Source of the DNA: an uncultured Clostridia bacterium
GTDB lineage: Bacteria; Bacillota; Clostridia; TANB77; CAG-465
Assembly (NCBI GenBank): GCA_944383015.1
Contig: CALWOC010000002.1
Location: 62,001 to 126,000, forward strand
Direction of reading: 5' to 3'
DNA: 64,000 nucleotides
Made by a program: the position numbers and the translations under genes. Of the stretch, positions 29,684-36,216 are shown one piece after another. The notes below the pieces were generated by a model. It searched no databases, had not been told where the DNA came from, and saw nothing but the letters and a program-made list of their open reading frames with translations. Every line of letters begins with the position of its first letter. Position 1 is the stretch's first letter.

Positions 29684-29762
29684 AAAGAAAAGTAACTGTA
29701 GCTGTTAAAAGAGCAAGAACAATTGCTTTATTACCATATACAGTAAAATAATAAATATAAAA
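29684..29762 (+). repeat. 79-bp direct repeat, right copy (displaced rpsR 3' end, putative att site)
   Basis: Perfect copy of 25209-25287, including the last 22 codons and stop of rpsR without any start. It sits in the 354-base gap between the companion gene and the first RHH gene. Bases 29567-29683 are simply AT-rich with nothing recognisable. Confidence 0.9.
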
Positions 29763-29767
29763 CTAAA

Positions 29768-29797
29768 AACAACCAAGCTTTCTTGGTTGTTTTTTTA
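29768..29797 (+). terminator. terminator after the displaced rpsR end
   Basis: AACAACCAAG / CTTGGTTGTT stem with a 4-nt loop and T7. Probably the original rpsR terminator. Confidence 0.85.
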
Positions 29798-29848
29798 TAT
29801 TTAATGATAATATTGTTAAAACTATAGTATTTATATAATATATTTTTA

Positions 29849-29885
29849 TGGTCCTTTTTTGTTATAAAATGGTCCTATTTTATTT
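29849..29885 (+). promoter_or_regulatory. paired RHH operator, gene 1 of module A
   Basis: TGGTCC at 29849 and at 29870, each followed by a T-rich TATTTT-like stretch, exactly 21 bp (two helical turns) apart, ahead of the RHH gene. The same pair with the same spacing precedes all four RHH genes in the window, so it is probably the site these proteins bind. Confidence 0.7.
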
Positions 29886-29920
29886 CAAAATGAATATATA
29901 TAATTTTATTAGGTGATAAA

Positions 29921-30226
29921 ATGAAAGAAAAAATTGTGCAAAGACTTATTGATATTCCTGAGTATATGTTTAATAAAATGAATGAAATTTGCACAAATGA
30001 AAATATAAGTTTAAACTATTTTGTCAATAAAGCAATTGATAATAATTTTAATGATAATTTATCACTAATAAATGTTAGTAAGAGAATGGATACAGAATCG
30101 ATAAGATTACGAATTAAATTTGATTTATACATTAAGTTAAAAGAATGTACAAAAGAGTGGAATATTTCTATGCAGAAAATAATAATACATTTTATATTAT
30201 GTGAGCTTAAAAGATATAAGTTTTAG
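29921..30226 (+). CDS. double ribbon-helix-helix regulator 1 (module A)
   Basis: 101 residues. Two similar units: residues 1-40 (VQRLIDIPEYMFNKMNEICTNENISLNYFVNKAI) and 58-98 (SIRLRIKFDLYIKLKECTKEWNISMQKIIIHFI). Each has a beta-strand followed by two helices, the CopG/Arc pattern, so one chain could mimic a dimer. AGGTGATAA precedes the ATG. A paralogue lies immediately downstream and the same pair occurs in the ICE. Paired TGGTCC boxes upstream suggest autoregulation. It could also regulate the adjacent sigma operon. Confidence 0.72.
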   Translation: MKEKIVQRLIDIPEYMFNKMNEICTNENISLNYFVNKAIDNNFNDNLSLINVSKRMDTESIRLRIKFDLYIKLKECTKEWNISMQKIIIHFILCELKRYKF

Positions 30227-30283
30227 TATAATTATAAAAAAATATACAAGAATATGTTCCTAATTCTTATTCTTGTAAAGTTT

Positions 30284-30320
30284 TGGTCTTATTTTATCAT
30301 AAAGTGGTCCTATTTTGTTT
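30284..30320 (+). promoter_or_regulatory. paired RHH operator, gene 2 of module A
   Basis: TGGTCT at 30284 and TGGTCC at 30305, 21 bp apart, each followed by TATTTT. A hairpin CAAGAAT / ATTCTTG (30247-30275) just upstream separates it from gene 1. Confidence 0.7.
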
Positions 30321-30356
30321 TATATTATAAACATATAATTCTATTAGGTGATATTA

Positions 30357-30680
30357 ATGAGAGAAAAAAATATACAAAGACTTATTGATATACCAGATTA
30401 TGTTTTAAATGATATTAATATATACTGTACAAAATATAATATTAGTATAAATCATTTTATGAACATAGCTGTTATTAATAATTTATCTGACGAACTTACG
30501 TCTATTAAAATTACTAAAAAGACTCATATGGTTCCTACACGAGTTAGGATTCGTGAGAGCGCATATCAAAAAATAAAAGATTGTACATCTAAATGTAATA
30601 TATCAATGCAAAAACTTATATTACATTGTATTTTAGAAGAATTAGAAAAATTTAAGAATAGTACTCTCATTAATATATAA
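30357..30680 (+). CDS. double ribbon-helix-helix regulator 2 (module A)
   Basis: 107 residues from the ATG at 30357, 5 bp after AGGTGAT. N-terminal unit IQRLIDIPDYVLNDINIYCTKYNISINHFMNIAV and C-terminal unit TRVRIRESAYQKIKDCTSKCNISMQKLILHCIL repeat the design of the previous gene but with distinct helix sequences, so the two proteins could form specific or mixed pairs. Closest relative in the window is 53927-54232 in the ICE. It converges with the GAF-like gene, the two stop codons directly abutting. Confidence 0.72.
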   Translation: MREKNIQRLIDIPDYVLNDINIYCTKYNISINHFMNIAVINNLSDELTSIKITKKTHMVPTRVRIRESAYQKIKDCTSKCNISMQKLILHCILEELEKFKNSTLINI

Positions 30681-31394
30681 TTAATAATTAGGCGAGTTTA
30701 ATATATCTTTTATTTGAGGGATATGTTTATACTTTGAGCCAACAACTACACCATGTATTGCGTGTAGTTCTTTTTTTTGCTCATATAATTCAATTAACTC
30801 ATTTAATAAAATAAGATCTTTACCTTTTAAACTAGTTCTTAATTCATCAATAATGTATAACAATAAGTGGTCAATATTTTTATATGTTCTGTCAATAACA
30901 AGACTATATATTTTTTTGTCTAATTCGTTTTTTATTTCATTTATAAATTTTTTTTGAAATAGCTCATTATTTTCATATTTTCTAATAGTATTATTGTTTT
31001 TATATTCAAAATAAAATTGTATATTTTTCTTTATCGTCCATAATATTTGAACAGATTCCATATATAAAAGATTTTTAGTGTTAACTAATATTAAAGCTCC
31101 TTGTGTATCACCAAATATTTTTATTGGAATAATTATTTGAGTTTTATACTTTAAATTTTTATTCTTGTCTACAAATATTTTTATAATGTTACTTTTATAT
31201 TTAGGAAGAACAAAATTGTTATTTATTAGTAAGTCTTCTAATATTTCTCTAGTTATTTTTTTATTTCCTATTAAATATTTACTATTGTTTGAGTAAATTA
31301 CTTTTACTAAGTCTGTTATTATTATGTCAGAATTTTTAGATAGTTTAATTGTGTCTAAATATTTTAGTATATTTTCGTTTAATTTAAATTTCAT
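30681..31394 (-). CDS. SpoVT/GAF-like regulatory protein of unknown role (module A)
   Basis: 237 residues, cytoplasmic. The central part (about 85-130) reads QIIIPIKIFGDTQGALILVNT ... QILWTIKKNIQFY, which resembles the GAF-like sensor half of SpoVT, but the AbrB DNA-binding half is missing. The C-terminal 110 residues are helical (YKNIDHLLLYIIDELRTSL, ELIELYEQKKELHAIHGVVVGS). Strong AAAAGGAGGTG ribosome binding site. A close paralogue is at 54252 in the ICE in the same convergent position. Possibly a signal sensor acting with the RHH proteins. Confidence 0.62.
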   Translation of the reverse strand: MKFKLNENILKYLDTIKLSKNSDIIITDLVKVIYSNNSKYLIGNKKITREILEDLLINNNFVLPKYKSNIIKIFVDKNKNLKYKTQIIIPIKIFGDTQGALILVNTKNLLYMESVQILWTIKKNIQFYFEYKNNNTIRKYENNELFQKKFINEIKNELDKKIYSLVIDRTYKNIDHLLLYIIDELRTSLKGKDLILLNELIELYEQKKELHAIHGVVVGSKYKHIPQIKDILNSPNY

Positions 31395-31524
31395 TATTTC
31401 ACCTCCTTTTCTAAGCAGTATATACTAATGAAATTAAAAAAGTCGATATTGAATTTTTATATAAAAATAAATAATATCTTAACAGGTTTTAAAACTTTTC
31501 ATATAATATTATGAGGTGATGAAC

Positions 31525-32379
31525 TTGTCAAATTTTAAAATTGGAGATATCGTTGCAAGAAAATCATACAATTATGATGTTTTATTCAAAATAACTGCAA
31601 TACATCCTAATGGAATAGTAGATCTTCTAGGAATAAATGTTAGAATATTAGCTGATGCTTATGAATATGACTTAAAATTGGTTTCAAAGCAAGAATTAGA
31701 AGCAAGACTAAAAAATATTGAAAAGTCTAGAAGGGTTAGATTAGATAGATCATATAGCAACATAAAGAATAAAAAGTATAATAATAATAATTTTTATAGA
31801 GAAAATATTAATTATAATATGTATCAAAAAGAAAAAACATTTAAAAGACCTGGAAGAGCATTACACCTTGATGGAGACGAAGAGTATTGCAAACAATGTA
31901 GAGATATCTATAAAAAAATGGGAATTACTGCATATGTTTTTAATATAGAAGAAAGTGAGCAGTATAAACAAGTGTATAATCTACTTCAAAAATATAAACC
32001 AGAAATATTAGTGCTAACTGGTCATGATGCGTTTATAAAAAGAAGAAATGATATATATAATATAGATAATTATAAAAATTCTAAGTATTTTGTTCAGTCA
32101 GTTTTAGAAGCTAGAAGATATGAACATAATTTAGATAATTTAGTTATATTTGCAGGAGCTTGTCAAAGTTATTATGAAGCAATAATATCTGCTGGAGCAA
32201 ACTTTGCTAGTGCTCCTAAAAGAGTATTAATTGATATGATGGATCCAATAATTGTTGCAGAAAATGTTGCTTATACCTCAGTAAATGAATTTGTTTCATT
32301 AGAAAATATTATTTCGAATACTAGAGAGGGGATAAGTGGTATTGGTGGACTACAAACAAGAGGTCAACTACGTACTTAA
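31525..32379 (+). CDS. yabG: sporulation-specific protease YabG, 3' end replaced by the ICE
   Basis: 284 residues from the TTG at 31525 (GAGGTGAT 5 bp upstream; an ATG at 31519 is too close to it). FKIGDIVARKSYNYDVLFKI, RPGRALHLDGDEEYCKQCRDIYKKMG, ILVLTGHDAF, VIFAGACQSYYEA and GANFASAPKRV are hallmarks of YabG (peptidase U57), which trims spore coat proteins. The frame now ends GGLQTRGQ-LRT. The native ending is found 26.3 kb away at 58637-58663 (YRMGMPGL), close to the family ending of the type LRIGMP. The ICE left end supplies Leu-Arg-Thr-stop, so the product may still work. Confidence 0.92.
   Translation: MSNFKIGDIVARKSYNYDVLFKITAIHPNGIVDLLGINVRILADAYEYDLKLVSKQELEARLKNIEKSRRVRLDRSYSNIKNKKYNNNNFYRENINYNMYQKEKTFKRPGRALHLDGDEEYCKQCRDIYKKMGITAYVFNIEESEQYKQVYNLLQKYKPEILVLTGHDAFIKRRNDIYNIDNYKNSKYFVQSVLEARRYEHNLDNLVIFAGACQSYYEAIISAGANFASAPKRVLIDMMDPIIVAENVAYTSVNEFVSLENIISNTREGISGIGGLQTRGQLRT
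32360..32367 (+). other. attL: attL core of the ICE
   Basis: GAGGTCAA shared with 58629-58636. Left of it the sequence is yabG; right of it the ICE begins. The flanking ICE sequence CCACCCATTCC (32389-32399) is the near inverse of GGAATGGGGAGG (58599-58610) at the other end, giving a symmetrical attP when the ends are joined. Confidence 0.85.
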
Positions 32380-32420
32380 TACATAATACCACCCATTCCA
32401 TTATAGGTATAGTCATTATT

Positions 32421-32443
32421 AAAACTGCATTAGCAGTTTTTTT
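32421..32443 (+). terminator. terminator at the ICE left end
   Basis: AAACTGC / GCAGTTT stem with a 3-nt loop and T7. It insulates the ICE from yabG transcription. Confidence 0.85.
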
Positions 32444-32469
32444 GTGTTTTAGAAAGGATGTGATATTAT

Positions 32470-33252
32470 GTGGAGGAAATAGAATATTTTAAAATAAATG
32501 AAACCATGTCATATCGTTTCTATCAAATGCCAAAAGAATTGTTTAAAAACCCATTATATAAAGATAAGCTATCTCTTGAATCGAAAGTTGCATATACTTT
32601 ATTGCTTGATCGATTGCAACTTTCAAAATTAAATAAATGGTTTAATGAAAAAGGAGAAGTTTATTTAATATATACAAGAGTAGAGTTAACCGAAGAATTA
32701 AAAATTTCAAGAGTTACTGCTGCTAAAGTATTTAAGGAGTTATCAGATTGCAAATTAATTAGAGAAGAAAGAATTGGACAGGGAAACCCAAATAGAATAT
32801 ATATAGGTAAAATAAAGAGTGAAGATTTAGAAGAATATAAAATAAGAAATTTCAGAAGTAAAGAAACTTTACTTCTAGAAGTAAAAAATAGAATTTCTAG
32901 AAGTATAAAAGAGAACACAAATAATACTGATAATAATAATACTAATAAAATAAATATAAAAAATGAAAAAATCTTTTTTGCCGATAAAGTTTCATTATAT
33001 GATATAGAATTAGAAAATTTAGTAAAAGAATATGGAATAGATAAGACCTCAAAATTTATTGTAGAGTTAAATTCGTATAAACTTGAAAACGGTAAAGAAT
33101 ATTCTAGCGATTATGATACGATAAATAGGTGGGTGATTAATAAAATTGAAAGAGATGAAAAAAAAGATAAATATAAAAACAAACAGAATTTAAGTTATAA
33201 GAACTATCAACAACGAGATTATGAAGATTTTGAACAATTCTATGATATATAA
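32470..33252 (+). CDS. RepA-type replication initiator of the ICE
   Basis: 260 residues from a GTG start. The N-terminal domain MSYRFYQMPKELFKNPLYKD and LSLESKVAYTLLLDRLQLS, with a winged-helix part YLIYTRVELTEELKISRVTAAKVFKEL, is the RepA_N family of plasmids and Firmicutes ICEs. A low-complexity Asn-rich linker (about residues 150-163) precedes a short C-terminal domain. It suggests the excised circle replicates. First ICE gene after the left end. The replication origin of such systems often lies inside the gene; I could not recognise iterons. Confidence 0.87.
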   Translation: MEEIEYFKINETMSYRFYQMPKELFKNPLYKDKLSLESKVAYTLLLDRLQLSKLNKWFNEKGEVYLIYTRVELTEELKISRVTAAKVFKELSDCKLIREERIGQGNPNRIYIGKIKSEDLEEYKIRNFRSKETLLLEVKNRISRSIKENTNNTDNNNTNKINIKNEKIFFADKVSLYDIELENLVKEYGIDKTSKFIVELNSYKLENGKEYSSDYDTINRWVINKIERDEKKDKYKNKQNLSYKNYQQRDYEDFEQFYDI

Positions 33253-33263
33253 GGAGGTGTATT

Positions 33264-33698
33264 GTGGTTATTACAGCAGAAATTAAAGGTAATAGATATA
33301 ATATCGAAGATTTAGATAATATGTTAAAAGATTATTTAATAATTGGAGAAAACTTATATAAATTAAATAAAAATAAAGTAGAAGAATTATTTAGAATATT
33401 TATAAAAAAATATTCCAATTACGGAATACCGATCATTTCAAAACAGAAATATAAGAAACAATTTCTAAATTCAGCTAAAAATCTGTATCAGATGGCTGAA
33501 TTTTATTTTTGCAATAAAGCAGAATCTTATTTAGAAGAATATAGGACTTATCATTTAAGTAGAAATTTAAAAGGTGCAAGAGTTTTTGTGTACTTTAAAA
33601 GCGATGCCTGTATTGGAATAGTTTATGACTCAATTCCAAACTTCTTACTTGATTGGTTTATTATAAGGCGTGTCTTGGAGTGTGATTTTAATGAATAA
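33264..33698 (+). CDS. hypothetical ICE protein
   Basis: 144 residues from a GTG preceded by AAGGAGGTG, 11 bp after the RepA-like gene. No membrane segment or recognised domain. Central YSNYGIPIISKQKYKKQFLNSAKNLYQMAEFYFCNKA and a C-terminal hydrophobic VYFKSDACIGIVYDSIPNFLLDWFIIRRV. Its end overlaps the next gene by 8 bases, so it is translated as part of an accessory operon. Confidence 0.7.
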   Translation: MVITAEIKGNRYNIEDLDNMLKDYLIIGENLYKLNKNKVEELFRIFIKKYSNYGIPIISKQKYKKQFLNSAKNLYQMAEFYFCNKAESYLEEYRTYHLSRNLKGARVFVYFKSDACIGIVYDSIPNFLLDWFIIRRVLECDFNE

Positions 33699-34608
33699 TT
33701 ATAATAAAGAAGATTATAAAAAGATAAAAGAACAAGAAAAGGAAGATTTGAAAAATGTTCTTAATGATGGAATAAAAAAGGCACTTGAATCAGATAGATA
33801 TAAACAATTTTTATATTTGATGAGTAAATGTCATAACTATAGTTATACTAATACGTTACTTATTTTATCTCAAAATGAAAATGCTAGTATTGTTAAATCA
33901 TTTACTGATTGGAAAAAAGATGGTGTAAGTATAAATAAAAATGAAAAAGGAATAAAAATTTTTTGCCCTGTTAAGCAGAAATTTATTGAATATGAAAAAG
34001 ATGATAAAGGAAGAATCGCATTAGATGAAAATGGAAACAAGATAGAAAAGAATATAACCGAGAGAACAACTTTTAAAGTTGGAAGAGTTTTTGATATTTC
34101 ACAAACTAATGCAGATAAAGAAAAATATGAATTAAAAAAAGAAAGTAATGAGAAAATAAAGAATAAAAAACAAGTTATATCGAGATTAGAAAAAGTAAGT
34201 GGAATAAAATTTGAGTTTAAAAAAGATTTAAATAATGTTAATGGTATGTTTATTCCTGATACTAAAGAAATAAAAATAAAGGCAGATATGGGAGATATAA
34301 AAACAATTTCAACTTGTGTGCATGAAGTGGCACATTCATTACTTCATTTTAAAGGTAATAATTTGAAATTATCTAAAAAACAGAAAGAATTTGAAGCAGA
34401 GAGTGTGGCTTTTGTTGTTTGTAAAAACTTAGGAATAAAATCAGAAGAAAATAACTTCTTGTATTTGGCTAATTGGGTAGGAAATGATGATATATCAGAA
34501 TTCAAAAATTCAATGGAGAGAATTCAAAAAGTATCTAATCAGATTTTAAAAGAATTTGATAGAAAAAAATCAAAAAATAAAGTTAAATCACAAGAGTTAG
34601 AAATATAG
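33691..34608 (+). CDS. ArdC-like protein with zinc metallopeptidase domain
   Basis: 305 residues from the ATG at 33691. The N-terminal half matches the ArdC N-terminal domain: FLYLMSKCHNYSYTNTLLIL, FTDWKKDGVSINKNEKGI and TFKVGRVFDISQT. The C-terminal half has the zinc-protease motif HEVAHSLLH near residue 211, with a downstream Glu-rich helix. ArdC proteins bind single-stranded DNA and can protect incoming DNA from restriction, so it likely acts early after transfer. Located just before the transfer origin region. Confidence 0.85.
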   Translation: MNNYNKEDYKKIKEQEKEDLKNVLNDGIKKALESDRYKQFLYLMSKCHNYSYTNTLLILSQNENASIVKSFTDWKKDGVSINKNEKGIKIFCPVKQKFIEYEKDDKGRIALDENGNKIEKNITERTTFKVGRVFDISQTNADKEKYELKKESNEKIKNKKQVISRLEKVSGIKFEFKKDLNNVNGMFIPDTKEIKIKADMGDIKTISTCVHEVAHSLLHFKGNNLKLSKKQKEFEAESVAFVVCKNLGIKSEENNFLYLANWVGNDDISEFKNSMERIQKVSNQILKEFDRKKSKNKVKSQELEI

Positions 34609-34627
34609 TTTTTGATTAGCAAGATTC

Positions 34628-34646
34628 GTAAATGTGCTACATTTAC
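34628..34646 (+). other. oriT: candidate origin of transfer hairpin
   Basis: Perfect 8-bp inverted repeat GTAAATGT / ACATTTAC with a 3-nt loop (GCT), in the 80-base gap directly upstream of mobC and the relaxase. oriT hairpins next to their relaxase are usual. The nick site is not visible. Confidence 0.5.
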
Positions 34647-34688
34647 AATAAAGAGAAAACCCTTAAACCCTTTTTAGGAGGTGTTAGA

Positions 34689-34997
34689 ATGAAAGATGAA
34701 ACAATTCATTTTAGAATAGAAAAAAGACTTAAAGAAAAATTAGAGGATGAATCTAAAAAGATGAATCTTTCTTTAAGTGAATATATAAATAAGAAATTAG
34801 AAAATAAATCATTAGTTGTTATAGAAGAAGGAAAACAAATATATTATGAACTTAATAAGATTGGAAATAATTTAAATCAAATTGCAAGAAAACTAAATTC
34901 TACAAATAATAACTTAAATTTACAAGATAAAGTACAGTTAAACTATATATCTGAGGGAATTAATAAAATATGGCAATTATTAAATTCGTTAAAGTAA
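34689..34997 (+). CDS. mobC: MobC-like relaxosome protein
   Basis: 102 residues from the ATG at 34689 behind AGGAGGTG. The N-terminal RHH DNA-binding unit (IHFRIEKRLKEKLEDESKKMNLSLSEYINKKL) is followed by the MobC helix YYELNKIGNNLNQIARKLNS and a C-terminal helix. It helps the relaxase melt and nick oriT. It overlaps the relaxase start by 28 bases. Confidence 0.85.
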   Translation: MKDETIHFRIEKRLKEKLEDESKKMNLSLSEYINKKLENKSLVVIEEGKQIYYELNKIGNNLNQIARKLNSTNNNLNLQDKVQLNYISEGINKIWQLLNSLK

Positions 34998-35875
34998 GAA
35001 AAGGAAATTTGAAAAATGCTGTTAAGTATATAACTCAAGAAGAAAAGACAGAAGATGATTTAATATATTGTAAAGATTGCGATAAGAATAATGTGATTGA
35101 ACAATTTCAATATGTAAAAAAGCTATATAATAATCTAAACGGAAGACAATACTATCATTTTATACAATCTTTTAGTCCAAATGATAAATTGGATTATAAA
35201 CTAGCAAATGATATTGGAAAAGAAATTTGTGCTAATTTTAAAGATTATCAAATAATAATGGCAACACATAAAGATAAAGATTATATTCATAATCACTTTA
35301 TTATGAATTCTGTTAATTTTAAAACTGGAAAGAAATATCAGCAATCAAAAAAAGATTTAGAAAAAATTAAGTTACTGTCAAATGAAATCTGCAAAAGATA
35401 TGGATTAAGACAGATTAACTTAAACAAATCTAATATTAGTAGATATAAAAGTAGTAAAGAATATCATTTATCTAAAAGAGATGAAACAGAAAAGCAAAAA
35501 CTTATTAAGGTAATAAATAAGTGTATTAAAGAATCCTATTCTAAAAAACAGTTTATATTTAATATGAATCAAAATGGATATAAGGTAAGATGGGAAGAAA
35601 ATAGAAAATATATAACATACATAACTCCTAAAAATATAAAATTTAGAGATATAAGACTACAAAATCCAAAATACTTAAAAGAAAAAATGGATAAGTATTT
35701 TAAAAGATTAGAAAGAAGTAATAAAGTAAAAACTATTTTTTCTACTATTGAAACATCAAATAAAAAAAGTAATTATAATAAAGAATTAGTATATAAAAAA
35801 GATTTTTCTGATATAGAAAAATTGGAATATATAAACAGACAAAAAAATTCTAGTAGTATAGAATGGGAGGAGTGA
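34970..35875 (+). CDS. MobA/VirD2-type relaxase
   Basis: 301 residues. The N-terminus MAIIKFVKVRKGNLKNAVKY is typical. The metal-binding histidines are in ATHKDKDYIHNHFIMNS (HxDxxHxH-like 3H motif, near residues 102-114), with an upstream QSFSP and a Tyr-rich N-terminus for the nucleophile. It nicks oriT and carries the strand to the recipient, a MOB-P-like arrangement. At about 300 residues it is short: the C-terminus is a basic tail without primase or helicase domains. Ends TGA TAA. Confidence 0.88.
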   Translation: MAIIKFVKVRKGNLKNAVKYITQEEKTEDDLIYCKDCDKNNVIEQFQYVKKLYNNLNGRQYYHFIQSFSPNDKLDYKLANDIGKEICANFKDYQIIMATHKDKDYIHNHFIMNSVNFKTGKKYQQSKKDLEKIKLLSNEICKRYGLRQINLNKSNISRYKSSKEYHLSKRDETEKQKLIKVINKCIKESYSKKQFIFNMNQNGYKVRWEENRKYITYITPKNIKFRDIRLQNPKYLKEKMDKYFKRLERSNKVKTIFSTIETSNKKSNYNKELVYKKDFSDIEKLEYINRQKNSSSIEWEE

Positions 35876-35878
35876 TAA

Positions 35879-36214
35879 ATGAGTAAATGCTATATGTGTG
35901 TTATTTATATAAAAGAAAATGGAAAAATAAATGTACTTAAAATTCCTAAAACTATAAAATATATGAAAAAACTAGTTGAGGGAGATATTGAGATAAAGCG
36001 ATATGAAAAAGTGTTAATCGTTTATAATATAAATCAAGATGATAGTAATCTAAAAACAAATAATATATCTGAAAGTTTAAAGTTAAAGGGAAATATTATT
36101 ATTGTAGGAAACGATGAAAAAATAGGAGATATTAGATCATTAACAAGAAAAGAGATAGCTAAATATATTAACAATTTTTTAAATAAGAATAATATAAAAG
36201 AGAGGGAAGAATAA
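35879..36214 (+). CDS. hypothetical ICE protein
   Basis: 111 residues, basic, with alternating strands (CYMCVIYIKENGKINVLKIP, VLIVYNINQDD, GNIIIVGNDEKIGDIRSLT). No recognised domain. It lies 3 bp after the relaxase and 2 bp before VirD4, so it belongs to the transfer operon. It could be a relaxosome or coupling accessory factor. Confidence 0.65.
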   Translation: MSKCYMCVIYIKENGKINVLKIPKTIKYMKKLVEGDIEIKRYEKVLIVYNINQDDSNLKTNNISESLKLKGNIIIVGNDEKIGDIRSLTRKEIAKYINNFLNKNNIKEREE

Positions 36215-36216
36215 CT

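Larger units (their letters stand above)
25209..29762. mobile_element. 4.5-kb integrated island at the rpsR 3' end
   Basis: The segment between the two 79-bp copies carries a FemAB-like gene, ECF sigma and anti-sigma genes, a matrixin-like protease and its companion. No integrase, relaxase or excisionase is inside, so it would be a non-autonomous or decayed island moved in trans. The right copy is followed by a second rpsR-style terminator (29768-29797), consistent with that being the displaced original end of rpsR. The next genes (RHH, RHH, GAF) lie outside the repeats although they belong to the same module in the ICE copy. Confidence 0.65.

Noticed and set aside
34600..35875. TGA read as Trp (alternative genetic code) because of the TGA in the methylase
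   Set aside because: Trp is written TGG throughout, and genes such as the relaxase end at TGA. A single TGA at 43826 is better explained by mutation.
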